DNA of 64,000 nt from Bacteroides sp. 51 (GCF_010500965.1 NZ_QVMI01000017.1:1-64000); one strand, 5' to 3'; counted from the stretch's first letter, positions 18,314 through 28,072 are shown. Notes: generated by a model not told the origin, from the letters alone. Made by a program: numbers and translations.

Positions 18314-19597
18314 ATGTTTAGAGAGAAAATTGATGAATTGAAGAGCTGGAAAGAGAATCAGTTTCGTAAGCCTTTGATACTTCGTGGTGCTCGACAGGTA
18401 GGTAAAACCTGGCTTTTGAAAGAATTTGGTCACACGTTTTATGCAAAATATATCTACATCAACTTTGAAGAAACACCCGTATTGCAAGGCCTTTTCTCGA
18501 ATGGTTTTAATATCGAGCGAATATTAACCGTATTGCAAATTCACACTCAAACTACCATAACAGCCGAAAATACACTTATTATTTTCGATGAAATACAAGC
18601 TGCTGAACAAGGAATTGCTTCTTTGAAGTATTTCAGTGAGAATGCACCTCAATATCATATTGTGGCAGCCAGTTCTTTATTAGGAATGGGGTTGCACAGC
18701 AAGGTCCCATTTCCCATTGGAAAAGTTGATTTTATGGATTTGCGTCCACTTTCATTCCAAGAGTTTTTATTGTCACTAAATGAAGTAGCATTAGCCGATG
18801 TTCTAAAGAAAAAAGACTGGGGAGTTATTTCCATCTTTTCTGAAAAGCTGAAGGAATATCTGCGTTATTACTTATATGTGGGTGGAATGCCAGAGGTTGT
18901 AGATGCTTTTACGCAAACACGAGACTGGAATTTGGTTCGTCATATTCAGAATAGAATATTACATTCATATGAGGGTGACTTCTCTAAACATGCTCCTGCT
19001 GAGATTGTTCCGCGTATAAGAATGGTGTGGCAAAGCATACCTTCACAGTTGGCTAAAGAAAATAAGAAGTTTATTTATGGGGTGATGAAAGAGGGGGCAC
19101 GTGCCAAGGACTTCGAATTAGCTATTCAATGGCTAGTAGACTGTGGGCTGTTATTGAAGAGTTTTCGAATATCAAAGCCAACTTTGCCGCTTTTAGCCTA
19201 TCAGGATAACTCGGTCTTTAAACTCTTTCTGCACGATGTCGGTGTATTTGGAGCGATGACTGCTCTTGATGTTAAAACAATCATTGACGGCAATGCTATT
19301 TTTACCGAATTCAAAGGAGCATTAGCTGAACAGTATATCATGCAACAGCTCCGCTTGGATAGTGATAGATATATTGGTTACTGGACTAATGAGCGAAGCA
19401 CTTCCGAAGTGAATTTTGTGATTCAGCAAAATGGAGATATTATCCCTATAGAGGTAAAATCCGAAGAAAATTTGAGAGCAAAAAGTTTCAAGTTATTTTG
19501 TAAAAAGTATAAGCCTGATACAGCCATCCGGGCTTCAATAACCGACTATCATAAAGAGGAATGGATGGTGAATGTGCCTTTGTATGCAATAGAGTGA
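18314..19597 (+). CDS. AAA ATPase with DUF4143 (PD-(D/E)XK-like) C-terminal domain
   Basis: The protein is a 427-residue P-loop ATPase of the AAA_14/DUF4143 type. Walker A is GARQVGKT (25-32) and Walker B is LIIFDEIQ (Asp92-Glu93). The DUF4143 part ends in a nuclease-like strand pair, SEVNFVI...IPIEVKS. In many relatives the first strand reads EVDF; here the acidic position is Asn (about residue 367), with Glu380 and Lys382 kept, so any nuclease activity may be lost. Family function is unsettled. It lies between cassettes A and B on the opposite strand, and a fragment of a second copy lies at 36975-37085. Confidence 0.88.
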   Translation: MFREKIDELKSWKENQFRKPLILRGARQVGKTWLLKEFGHTFYAKYIYINFEETPVLQGLFSNGFNIERILTVLQIHTQTTITAENTLIIFDEIQAAEQGIASLKYFSENAPQYHIVAASSLLGMGLHSKVPFPIGKVDFMDLRPLSFQEFLLSLNEVALADVLKKKDWGVISIFSEKLKEYLRYYLYVGGMPEVVDAFTQTRDWNLVRHIQNRILHSYEGDFSKHAPAEIVPRIRMVWQSIPSQLAKENKKFIYGVMKEGARAKDFELAIQWLVDCGLLLKSFRISKPTLPLLAYQDNSVFKLFLHDVGVFGAMTALDVKTIIDGNAIFTEFKGALAEQYIMQQLRLDSDRYIGYWTNERSTSEVNFVIQQNGDIIPIEVKSEENLRAKSFKLFCKKYKPDTAIRASITDYHKEEWMVNVPLYAIE

Positions 19598-19689
19598 AAG
19601 GTCTTATAAAAGCTAACGATCTTATTCATACCCCAGCCAGATTTCTTTTAGTACTTGGCTAGCAAATGGCTAAAGTTTAATGAAATTAT

Positions 19690-19726
19690 CTAAAAAAATA
19701 GCCGTCGCTATTTTTTAGACGGCTTT
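19690..19726 (+). terminator. Alternative hairpins / terminator after the DUF4143 ATPase
   Basis: Two overlapping stems share bases here. One is CTAAAAAAATAGC with GCTATTTTTTAG (loop CGTC). The other is AGCCGTC with GACGGCT followed by TTTT, a regular terminator. The first stem resembles the palindrome before the second ATPase at 35369-35394. Nothing else is seen in the gap 19598-19865. Confidence 0.6.
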
Positions 19727-19865
19727 TGGGGGATAAAACGAATTTAGATAAGAAGATTATTTGAATAAATTATTGTTTTGAGAGATTGCGTCAAGGTAGG
19801 ATCGTAAAACGCGAGGACATAGGAAAGCCCCACCGAAGTGAGGTCAGTAAGCTATAGAGCAAACA

Positions 19866-20462
19866 TCAATTCAAATCTACTAATGATACACATATTTTAT
19901 AATCCCTCCTATCAAGAACATAGTCTGAGCCATGATGGTATATAGTAGGAATTCTATCCACATAACGAATTTCTAGCAATCTCGGAAGAAGCCCAAGAGA
20001 AATGCCTCCTTCAGCATTACCCTCATCCCAATATGAACGATTAATTTCAAATGTAATAATGCCATTATTACAAGAATATTCAAATCCAATCATCCTCATA
20101 TTAACATATGCCTGGAAATCAATGTCCTTTGAAAAATCGAATATTGAATTGAACGGTACTTCTATGACTAAATTATCATCTAAGTTCGGATATTCCGTTA
20201 CAAGAGTTCCAATACCAAGATTCTCGTTCCAGAGTAAACCAACCGTACCATTAATTGAAAAATCAAAGTCAACAGGTGGGACTTTTATCGGATTAAAAAA
20301 ATCATCGCCATTGCCATTCAAAATGCTATCGCCTTTAGTCGGTACACTCCTTGTAATAATAGGAATCGAAGGTAACTCCATATTCTCACAATAATCTTTT
20401 TTGTCACACGAGAACAAACTCAATACAAACATAAATGTGACTAATAAATTCACTTTTTTCAT
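19866..20462 (-). CDS. Hypothetical lipoprotein (198 aa)
   Basis: An SPII signal (MKKVNLLVTFMFVLSLFSC, Cys19) marks a lipoprotein. The mature part has no domain I recognise. It looks beta-rich, with phrases such as FDFSINGTVGLLWNENLGIGT and a final RRDYKICVSLVDLN. It is transcribed alone from its own -7 box, on the strand opposite the ATPase, in the interval between recombination sites A and B. A direct-repeat exchange between A and B would delete it. Confidence 0.7.
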   Translation of the reverse strand: MKKVNLLVTFMFVLSLFSCDKKDYCENMELPSIPIITRSVPTKGDSILNGNGDDFFNPIKVPPVDFDFSINGTVGLLWNENLGIGTLVTEYPNLDDNLVIEVPFNSIFDFSKDIDFQAYVNMRMIGFEYSCNNGIITFEINRSYWDEGNAEGGISLGLLPRLLEIRYVDRIPTIYHHGSDYVLDRRDYKICVSLVDLN

Positions 20463-20505
20463 TATAACTAAAAATTAATTAATGGTATATTTCTTATCTT
20501 AAATA

Positions 20506-20513
20506 CAAAGATA
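20506..20513 (-). promoter_or_regulatory. -7 promoter box of the 198-aa lipoprotein gene
   Basis: TATCTTTG on the minus strand fits TAnnTTTG, 44 bases before the ATG. The region 20514-20830 to its right shows no gene that I trust. Confidence 0.55.
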
Positions 20514-20830
20514 CTAAAATGTAATTTGATACCATTCTTTAGCGTGAAAATATATCAACTCACATCTATGTTATAAAACCGGAAAGTCTCGGGTTTGAAG
20601 CTGCATTTCTAATCATTGGTTATTTTTTGCAAGACTTGAATAGGATGAGACAGTTTAATTTCAAGGAGTCCAGAATCAAACAAACTGGATACCTCCACCA
20701 TTTAATAAGGAATGAGGTTGGTCACCGGTGTTGTTTGAGAATTACCAGACTTCCTTCTTTATTTGTGATCTTTGAAAGCAAAAGCTTAATCGGAAAGTTT
20801 ATTTATCTTTGCCATCCGCTAGTGCAATCT

Positions 20831-20880
20831 AAAAAAAATGCTATAAAAGTCGCATCTTTTTTTACGCGACCTTTATAGCA
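20831..20880 (-). terminator. Intrinsic terminator of SusC/D operon B
   Basis: TGCTATAAAAGTCGC (20839-20853) pairs with GCGACCTTTATAGCA (20866-20880) with one mismatch, followed on the minus strand by a run of eight T. It lies 37 bases after the last gene of operon B. Confidence 0.85.
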
Positions 20881-20916
20881 CTCTATTAATTATTAGTATC
20901 TCTAATAAAACATTAG

Positions 20917-22197
20917 TTAGTTGTTGAATGGGTCAGACACAACTTTAGTCGTAAATCTGATTGTATTAGTCGGATCATCTACATCAACCAACAGTACTTC
21001 TTTCGGATTATAATAACTATCCACTTCTGTAATAGTGAACGTCTTTCCATTGAAAGGTCTTGCCAGATAGCTGAAGAAATAAGTTTGCCAATAGGTTATA
21101 CCTGCATTATTCGCTCTACCTTCTAAAGCAATAGTAACTTTATCCTCATCAACAGTATCCCAAGTAAAGGTAACAAGCCCTGTTTCTCCACCGACATTAT
21201 AGTAGAATCCAGCAATACCTGGTTCGTATGGACTCAAACATATCCAATTCAAAGGTTTACCAAGTCCAGGCATAATCAATGTTTTAATGAGCAGCCAATT
21301 AGACTGTTGGCTGAATCCGCTTAATGCCATATACCATGTTCTTTCAACAAACAATTCGTTAATTGGAGGAGGAGGCATTACTTTTAATATTGCATTGCTT
21401 CCACCAGTATCTGTAAAAATGCGATCATCGCCTTGCATTTTAAAATCCATAGAATGAACCTCGGCCCCACCAATTGTTATAGGGGTATAGAAAGAAATTC
21501 CTGTAGGTACTACCCTGTAGGGTATTTCTTGAGTGGAAACCTCATCATTCCCACCAGCATAAGTAAATGTAAGAAAACGATATGACTTTTTTACCGTTGC
21601 TTCTATTCCGTTTACAGTATAAGCGAAATTAGTAAATTCATCGAATTTATCGGCAGCACTAATATACTCTTCCATCTGGTCTGCCCAGTTCTCCGAAGCG
21701 ATAGGAGTCATATAGATCTTATTGCGTGTTTTCTTACCTAACAAAGTCACTTTTTCCGGAGTAGCTTCAAGTACCATAAATTCATAATCTCCACCCATAC
21801 CGCTATCATCGGGACCAATATCATCTTTATTCATTGGTTCTGAGAAGTAATGTATAAAATCATTATAGGTATTGAATGAAAGCGTAGGTCCATTATCAGG
21901 CACCAAGTCGTACATACTTTCAATGGTTTGATTTGCACTCCCTTTTTCTGAAGCAACTACAACTTTATTTCCTCCACTAAAGTTCATAAACAGGTTGTAT
22001 CCTCCATAAATCTGATCTTTATTGGGGTAATATTCTACTAACCAGCCATTCTGTGCGCTTTCCAGTACCTCCTGTATATCAAGAAGCGTTTGGGTCATTC
22101 TCTCCGACGCAGATTCGTCGAACTTGTCATCATCATCAAATAGACAAGAACTTAATAATAATGGCAATGCTAAAAGCAATAAATATATTTTCTTCAT
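20917..22197 (-). CDS. DUF4302-type lipoprotein (operon B)
   Basis: The protein has an SPII signal (MKKIYLLLLALPLLLSSC) followed by an acidic stretch (LFDDDDKFDES), typical of surface lipoproteins. The following pattern (ESAQNGWLVEYYPNKDQIYGGYNLFMNFSGGN in pieces) is the recognisable part of the DUF4302 family, usually found beside SusC/D pairs. The frame extends to 22221, but I use the ATG at 22197 because it begins the signal peptide and leaves 7 bases after the upstream stop. The function is unknown; a substrate-binding accessory role is inferred. Last gene of operon B. Confidence 0.8.
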   Translation of the reverse strand: MKKIYLLLLALPLLLSSCLFDDDDKFDESASERMTQTLLDIQEVLESAQNGWLVEYYPNKDQIYGGYNLFMNFSGGNKVVVASEKGSANQTIESMYDLVPDNGPTLSFNTYNDFIHYFSEPMNKDDIGPDDSGMGGDYEFMVLEATPEKVTLLGKKTRNKIYMTPIASENWADQMEEYISAADKFDEFTNFAYTVNGIEATVKKSYRFLTFTYAGGNDEVSTQEIPYRVVPTGISFYTPITIGGAEVHSMDFKMQGDDRIFTDTGGSNAILKVMPPPPINELFVERTWYMALSGFSQQSNWLLIKTLIMPGLGKPLNWICLSPYEPGIAGFYYNVGGETGLVTFTWDTVDEDKVTIALEGRANNAGITYWQTYFFSYLARPFNGKTFTITEVDSYYNPKEVLLVDVDDPTNTIRFTTKVVSDPFNN

Positions 22198-22204
22198 ATC
22201 CTCT

Positions 22205-23101
22205 TTATTGTAAATTTGCAAATTCTAAACTTGGAATCTCAGATTGGCGACGCAAATATACTCTACGAACGTCATCCAAATCAATATCCCAGGTATTTAT
22301 CATGTAATTATACACAATTTCAAACTTTGCCTCCATGATTGGAGCACCTACCTCACCACCTTGGGCGATGATTGCATTCCACTCTGCTTCAGTATTGATA
22401 ACATAATAAGCAAGTAGTTCAACGAAGTCTTCATCTACATCCTTAGAAGCATAGGCGGATATAAATCCGGATTTACGAGCAACTACATCGCCAGCGTCCC
22501 CCGGTCCCCATGCTACATTCCAATCGTCTGTAACATAGTCACTACCCGAGATTTCATTAAAATCGGTTGAATAAGGTCTCTTCTGATGAAAGATGTGCGC
22601 AAATTCGTGAAAAATAGTCTTGAAATAATACTTTTTGAGATGCGCATAGTCATTCAACTCTATATTATTAATGTAATAAAGAGACATTTTCAAACCACCT
22701 TCGGCTGTACCCAAAATCATGGTACCAGCATTATTGTAAGCTGCTGAACCGACGATGTGAACTATTTTAGGAAAATGAGAGCGGATAAAATCGGTGCTTC
22801 CTGTTACTTCCGTATAGGTCTCAAGACAAAGGTGTTTGAGCAGAACAGCCATTTCTTTTGATTTCTCAACTTTGGCAGGAGATAGGTTGTAGTTTAGGTC
22901 AGACTCAATGTCCTCCATGCGATATTTGAAATCAATGTTATACACTTCCGTATATTCTTTGTATATCCATTGCTCGAAACTAGTCATTTCTACCGGCGAA
23001 TCAACAAATATACTTGTACTATTCAAGTCGTCCGAATTACACGAAACGAAAACAACAGTAGATAGTGCAACTAACAACGTATATAAAATATTCTTCTTCA
23101 T
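22205..23101 (-). CDS. Putative zinc-binding metallopeptidase lipoprotein (operon B)
   Basis: The gene encodes a 298-residue lipoprotein (lipobox FVSC, Cys21) of the zinc-binding metallopeptidase family found in SusC/D operons. The zinc motif HEFAH is at residues 165-169, preceded by KTIF, with a downstream acidic helix (DEDFVELLAYYVI) likely to supply the third ligand. Such enzymes probably act on protein or glycoprotein substrates outside the outer membrane. Its place between susD and the DUF4302 gene suggests that cassette B imports peptides or glycopeptides, which is inference. Neither cassette A nor C has an equivalent. Confidence 0.85.
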   Translation of the reverse strand: MKKNILYTLLVALSTVVFVSCNSDDLNSTSIFVDSPVEMTSFEQWIYKEYTEVYNIDFKYRMEDIESDLNYNLSPAKVEKSKEMAVLLKHLCLETYTEVTGSTDFIRSHFPKIVHIVGSAAYNNAGTMILGTAEGGLKMSLYYINNIELNDYAHLKKYYFKTIFHEFAHIFHQKRPYSTDFNEISGSDYVTDDWNVAWGPGDAGDVVARKSGFISAYASKDVDEDFVELLAYYVINTEAEWNAIIAQGGEVGAPIMEAKFEIVYNYMINTWDIDLDDVRRVYLRRQSEIPSLEFANLQ

Positions 23102-23136
23102 GTGTTTACTATTTAAATTAGCTTTTTGTTAGATAC

Positions 23137-24690
23137 TTAACGGGGGTTAGGCGTAATTCCGGCGTCTACAACATCGGCTGGTATTTGAATCGCATAACGG
23201 TTATCTCTTTTAGTCAGTGTTGAACCCAGTGAGGATACCTCTCCACTAGCAATAACACGGCGAGTGGCTTCCATACCGTAACGTTTCATATCAAACCATC
23301 TTAGCCCCATGTGCATCGTTTCATGTCGACGCAGATATAGCAAACATTGCACGTAGTTCTCTTGAGTTTTATCCAACTCAAAATCCGGATCAAGTTTTTT
23401 TCTTGGCGTTGGATTCTTTGGTTCATAATATCCATGACGTTCGTTCCAAGCTACAATATCGGCTTCGGTTAATACATATCCGGTTTTAAGCGTATTTGCG
23501 ACCCAAAGGTTCATATCTTTAAGCGCATTCGTATAGTCTTTCTTCAAGATGTATGCCTCGGCACGATTCAATAGAGTTTCGTCGGCAGTAAGAGCAGCAT
23601 GTACAGTACGACTATATCCGGTTCCTGCCACGGGGTCTGTATATTCGAACAGATAAGGAAGACGTGGCAATAATGTTTTATCCAGATTTGTGCCCTTATA
23701 GACATAAGGTGCAAGATGAAATGTAGCTAAGTAATCGCCCCATGGCCCGTTGCTTTGTATGGTTTCAGTTTCAGAAATCAATGCACCATGGGCATGACGC
23801 GAACCTGTATAGTATGGACCAAAAAGAGGGCCTAAAGTAGAGTATCCGGTCATCAGTAAGAAGTTTGCTTTAGCAGACGCGCTGATGTATTGTGTACCCA
23901 CATTAGTCATATCTCTAGGGTATGTAGCTAATTCTGCATTGTTGCGCAACAAGGAAGCCGGAGCAACCCCCAAGGCACTTGTAGCACTTTTTATCACATT
24001 ATCCCAATCCTGAGAATACAAATAGAATCTGGAAGCAAAAGCGTTGGCTGCTTTTTTATTGAAATGGTACTTTGGCACCGAATATACCGCATCGTTAATC
24101 AATGGAAGCCCTTCTTCGAGGTCTTTCTTAATCAATTCATAGTTTTCGGCCACAGTAGGGCGTTCGTACTTCGGATCCAATTCGGTTTCCGAAGACTCCA
24201 TGTAAGGTATACCCAGATCTTTATCCGAGTGAAGCGGGCTGTAATGAAGACTAAACACATTAACCAGAACAAAATGCGCGTAAGCCCGACATAATAGGGC
24301 TTCACCTCTGGCTGGCTGCAACGACTCAGGATTACCCATTTCGTCAATCGCCGACAGTGCCTGATTGGCCGATGCTATGGCATTATAGCATCCTTCCCAT
24401 ATTCTGGCAGGAGATTCATTATTGGCTTCTGTCACATCAATCCAGTTGAATAGTTGTTCCCAGAACCGACTGGTATAAGGATTTGTTGGACCATAATCAT
24501 CCAAATTGTCAGAAGATAACTCTGTTACCATAATATAGCTATTCATCGAATATGCCGACACAAGCAATTTCTGCACCTTTTCTTCCGAATCTACTTCGGC
24601 ACGATTATCTGGCATCACATCTAGAAAGTCATCGCACGAAGAAAGACTGATGGCAGCAAAAAGTATTGATAATATATATATCTTTTTCAT
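23137..24690 (-). CDS. SusD/RagB-family nutrient-binding lipoprotein (operon B)
   Basis: A SusD homologue of 517 residues with an SPII signal (lipobox LSSC, Cys19) and the N-terminal family phrase DDFLDVMPDNRAEV. Typical helices follow: ANQALSAIDEM, GEALLCRAYAHFVLVNVFS, and the C-terminal LLNRAEAYILKKDYTNALKDMN and RRHETMHMGLRWFDMKRYGM. It forms the lid of the SusC-B pore. It starts 21 bases after the susC stop and is expressed from the active promoter in the present arrangement. Confidence 0.93.
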   Translation of the reverse strand: MKKIYILSILFAAISLSSCDDFLDVMPDNRAEVDSEEKVQKLLVSAYSMNSYIMVTELSSDNLDDYGPTNPYTSRFWEQLFNWIDVTEANNESPARIWEGCYNAIASANQALSAIDEMGNPESLQPARGEALLCRAYAHFVLVNVFSLHYSPLHSDKDLGIPYMESSETELDPKYERPTVAENYELIKKDLEEGLPLINDAVYSVPKYHFNKKAANAFASRFYLYSQDWDNVIKSATSALGVAPASLLRNNAELATYPRDMTNVGTQYISASAKANFLLMTGYSTLGPLFGPYYTGSRHAHGALISETETIQSNGPWGDYLATFHLAPYVYKGTNLDKTLLPRLPYLFEYTDPVAGTGYSRTVHAALTADETLLNRAEAYILKKDYTNALKDMNLWVANTLKTGYVLTEADIVAWNERHGYYEPKNPTPRKKLDPDFELDKTQENYVQCLLYLRRHETMHMGLRWFDMKRYGMEATRRVIASGEVSSLGSTLTKRDNRYAIQIPADVVDAGITPNPR

Positions 24691-24711
24691 ATTAGTCTTA
24701 ATATTATTTAA

Positions 24712-27700
24712 TTATAAACCTAGTCTTAGTGTTAGTGTGAATTGTTTGGGCACCGGAGCAGCTACACCACCTGTGTTGAAGAACTCAGGATCTTGTCCGT
24801 TCAATTTCTTGTCGGCATAAATCAAGAACAGATTTGTGGCTTGAAGTTTCAACGAAAGGCTTTCCAGTTTCCAAGGGCTAATGAGAGACTTAGGGAAGTC
24901 ATATCCTAACGAAATCTCTTTCATGCGTATAAAGTCACCTTTTGCAATACGTGCAGTCGAGTAGTTATAAGCATTGTATGCGTAACTTAAGTTTTTAATA
25001 TCCTTATTCTGTCTATTGCTCGCTATAACCGGTATATCTGTATGGTTTTCATCTCCTGGAACCACCCAACGGTTTTTAAATTCTTTTGGCATAGACGATA
25101 GGTCTGAGTAGGAGTTTTTAAATACGGGATCCAGTCGGATAACGTTTCCAAAAGAGTAGGTTACGAATACGTTCAGCTTGAAGTTTTTGTATTCGAATAT
25201 ATTTCCCAATCCTCCCATATCTGTTGGGTCGGCCGAACCTGAATACTCTAGGAAGTCAACTTTATCCCTTTCCTGGAAATAGATCCCGGTAGAAGTTACT
25301 TCGCCATTTTGATCCAAGAATGTAGGTATACCTTCTTCATCGAGTCCCATAAAAGGAATAGAGAAGATGGAGCGTACCGGATAGCCTTCCATAGCAAAAC
25401 CTGTTCCGCTTACCATATCGATAACGCGTTTTTTGTTTTCCAGCTCAGTTACTTTGTTCTTAACGTGAGAGTAAGTGAAGTCGGTTGTCCACTTGAAGTC
25501 TTTTGTTACAATATTCTTTGTAGAAAGCGTAAACTCAACACCATTCGATTTCATGCTGGCCACGTTACCGTATTTCACGATCTGCCCCCCTAAGCCTTGT
25601 GTATTAACAGGACCAATCAAGTCGTAGTTGTCACGCTTGTACCAGTCGGCAGCCAGATTTATGCGGTTGTCAAGGAAACCTAGATCAACACCAATATTGA
25701 GCTCGTGTTTTTTCTCGTAAGTCAATGCACCGTTTTCAAGGTCATCAATCTGTAATCCCGATTCTGTCACACCACTTGAGGGACGCCAAGGGTTGTAGCT
25801 AGCAATTACTACTTGCGAGTTAGTAACCGAAGCCGGACCACGGTCGGCTGTCAAACTGTAAGATGCTTTTAGCGTGAAGTGTGATAGGAATGATGGTAAT
25901 GTTTTAAAGAATTCTTCTTCATGTGCATTCCATGCTCCTGAAACGTTCCATGTTGGCAACCAACGTGCAGAACGTGTTTTTCCCAATTTATTAGAGCCTT
26001 CGTAACGTACTGTTCCGTTGAACGTGTATCTTCCTTTATATGAATAGGTTCCATTTCCAATGAAAGCCACATGGCGCGATTCGGTATTTCCCATAGTGTA
26101 ATAGTCAGTACCTTCTTCTTTACCTTTTTTGAACACTTCGTAGGCATAGAAAGGTATTTCACCCATGGTGTATTGCATACCCCATCCGCGGAACCATGTT
26201 TTGTGTCTTTCCGTTGAGTTTATTTCGGTTGCACCAAATAAGTTCAGGATATGTTTCTCGTCAATTACGGTATTATACGTTAATCCGGCACGGAAGTCAT
26301 AAGCACGCATACTATAGTCGTTGCGTTGGTAGATACCGCCTTGAGGAAGAACTGTGATAGGTACTGCGTAAGGATTATCAGGATCGGTATACAAGAATGG
26401 GTTATTATCTCTAACCACAGTTGTTGGCATTGCTCTATAGGCTTGTGCTTGGTTCGAGAAGTCCGAAATGGTGTGTTCCTGTGCTGTTGATTGGTATTTA
26501 ATAGCTCCTAAAGCACTTGCTTCCAAACCTTTCAATATTTTCCATTTCAATTCGCCTTGGAATTTGAGGTCAACCACATTCAGTTCCATGAAGTTGTTGT
26601 CCAATTCATCAAGGATATTAAAATCGGCATAGTTACGCGTATAAATAACATTTGGGTCAAGAGCACGAGAGGTATTCAACGCATAAGAATATGGGTTGAT
26701 ATCAAAGTCACGCTTTACTTCACCGCTCACAGCATCAACATCCCGGGACAAGGTTCCCGGTGCTTTTTGTTTACGGTAAGATGCGTTTGAGATAACGTTA
26801 AGAGATAATTTTTGCGAAATGTTATAAGTCGTATTCAAGTTAGCTGTATAGCGGTTAACCTTACTTTGCAAAGACCATCCCGGATCGATCAACGCACTAA
26901 GAGAGGCATAGAACGAAGCTTTATCATTACCAGATGACATACTTACCGAGTGATTCTGTTGGATGTTGTTGGTGAAAAGTTCATCAAACCAATCTGTATT
27001 ACGGAATTCCGCTTCACGCAAATAAGCATTCTTTCCAGCTTCGGTATTCATCAGTTTGCCTTCATTTATAAGCTGATACATCTTTCCATAAACCCCGCTT
27101 TCGCTCGCATTTGCAACACTACTAAGGTTCAACCAACCTTTCTGTTGCATTTCCTGGTAAACACCCATCTGGTCTTGCGAGTTCATGATATTAAAGTTGT
27201 CGTAGTTGGGTTTCATACGATAAGTAAATTCACCTGTATAGTTGATACGGCTTACACCCGATTTACCTTTTTTGGTGGTTACAACAATCACACCGGCCAT
27301 GGCTCTTGCACCATAGATTGATGTTGCAGAACCGTCTTTCAGAATTTGGAAGCTTTCAATGTCATCGGCATTCAAACCTGCGATGGCAGAGCTGATCAGT
27401 GTTGTTGCATCTCCGGAAGACAATGCATCGGCATCAATATCGACCATATCTTCCAATATAATGCCATCCACTACCCACAACGGTTTTGAACTACCATATA
27501 TAGAGGTAGCACCACGTACACGGATTTTAGGTGCTGTACCGAAAGTACCAGATACATTTTGTACTGACACCCCTGCTGCACGTCCTTCTAGAGCACGACT
27601 AATATCTGGAAGTCCATCAAGCTTAGCTTTATCTCCGCCTATACTAGTCGTAGCGCCTGTAAACAAACGCTTATCCATACGTTGCATACCTGTAACCACG

Positions 27701-28014
27701 ACTTCCTCAAGCATCTCACTATCCGGCTTAAGGACTATTCTTAGATTTGGCTTTATAGCAACGTCTTGAGTCTGCATACCAATATACGAAACCTGCAAAG
27801 TTTTCGCAGAACTTGGTACGTTAGACAAAGTAAAATTACCATCTATGTCAGTAATTGTACCTACTGTAGTACCTTTCACCAACACAGAGGCTCCTACAAC
27901 TGGTTGCCCATCTTCTTCAGAAATAACAGTCCCTGTTACAGTCTGAGTTTGAGCAGTTGCTAAACCCACACTAATAAAAAGGCAGGTTAAAAACAGCATT
28001 AATTTTCTTTTCAT
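24712..28014 (-). CDS. Active SusC/RagA TonB-dependent transporter, cassette B
   Basis: This is the only complete SusC in the three-cassette island (1100 residues). It has a Sec signal peptide (residues 1-21, cleaved near ATAQ), then a carboxypeptidase-regulatory-like domain (about 25-95: VTGTVISEEDGQPVVGASV and on). A TonB-box region follows (EEVVVTG, 103-109), then the plug and the barrel, which ends LTLRLGL. Recombination site B encodes residues 68-80, exactly in frame, near the end of the regulatory-like domain. An exchange therefore swaps the TonB box, plug and barrel but keeps signal peptide and most of the extension. It leads operon B with susD, a metallopeptidase and a DUF4302 gene. 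Confidence 0.95.
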   Translation of the reverse strand: MKRKLMLFLTCLFISVGLATAQTQTVTGTVISEEDGQPVVGASVLVKGTTVGTITDIDGNFTLSNVPSSAKTLQVSYIGMQTQDVAIKPNLRIVLKPDSEMLEEVVVTGMQRMDKRLFTGATTSIGGDKAKLDGLPDISRALEGRAAGVSVQNVSGTFGTAPKIRVRGATSIYGSSKPLWVVDGIILEDMVDIDADALSSGDATTLISSAIAGLNADDIESFQILKDGSATSIYGARAMAGVIVVTTKKGKSGVSRINYTGEFTYRMKPNYDNFNIMNSQDQMGVYQEMQQKGWLNLSSVANASESGVYGKMYQLINEGKLMNTEAGKNAYLREAEFRNTDWFDELFTNNIQQNHSVSMSSGNDKASFYASLSALIDPGWSLQSKVNRYTANLNTTYNISQKLSLNVISNASYRKQKAPGTLSRDVDAVSGEVKRDFDINPYSYALNTSRALDPNVIYTRNYADFNILDELDNNFMELNVVDLKFQGELKWKILKGLEASALGAIKYQSTAQEHTISDFSNQAQAYRAMPTTVVRDNNPFLYTDPDNPYAVPITVLPQGGIYQRNDYSMRAYDFRAGLTYNTVIDEKHILNLFGATEINSTERHKTWFRGWGMQYTMGEIPFYAYEVFKKGKEEGTDYYTMGNTESRHVAFIGNGTYSYKGRYTFNGTVRYEGSNKLGKTRSARWLPTWNVSGAWNAHEEEFFKTLPSFLSHFTLKASYSLTADRGPASVTNSQVVIASYNPWRPSSGVTESGLQIDDLENGALTYEKKHELNIGVDLGFLDNRINLAADWYKRDNYDLIGPVNTQGLGGQIVKYGNVASMKSNGVEFTLSTKNIVTKDFKWTTDFTYSHVKNKVTELENKKRVIDMVSGTGFAMEGYPVRSIFSIPFMGLDEEGIPTFLDQNGEVTSTGIYFQERDKVDFLEYSGSADPTDMGGLGNIFEYKNFKLNVFVTYSFGNVIRLDPVFKNSYSDLSSMPKEFKNRWVVPGDENHTDIPVIASNRQNKDIKNLSYAYNAYNYSTARIAKGDFIRMKEISLGYDFPKSLISPWKLESLSLKLQATNLFLIYADKKLNGQDPEFFNTGGVAAPVPKQFTLTLRLGL
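27775..27813 (-). repeat. SusC recombination site B (39 bp, in the expressed copy)
   Basis: Identical to sites A and C. It encodes SSAKTLQVSYIGM, residues 68-80 of the expressed SusC. The inner dyad CTGCGAAAACTTTGCAG is at 27793-27809. Everything needed for expression (promoter, start, signal peptide) lies on its right side, inside the segment between B and C. Confidence 0.92.
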
Positions 28015-28072
28015 AAATTCTCTCTTAAAGTTTAACTTTACATTAATTGTTTTTCTTTACTCTAACAATTTG

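Noticed and set aside
20627-20878. An 83-codon plus-strand frame
   Set aside because: It runs through the operon B terminator and has no start context or recognisable pattern.
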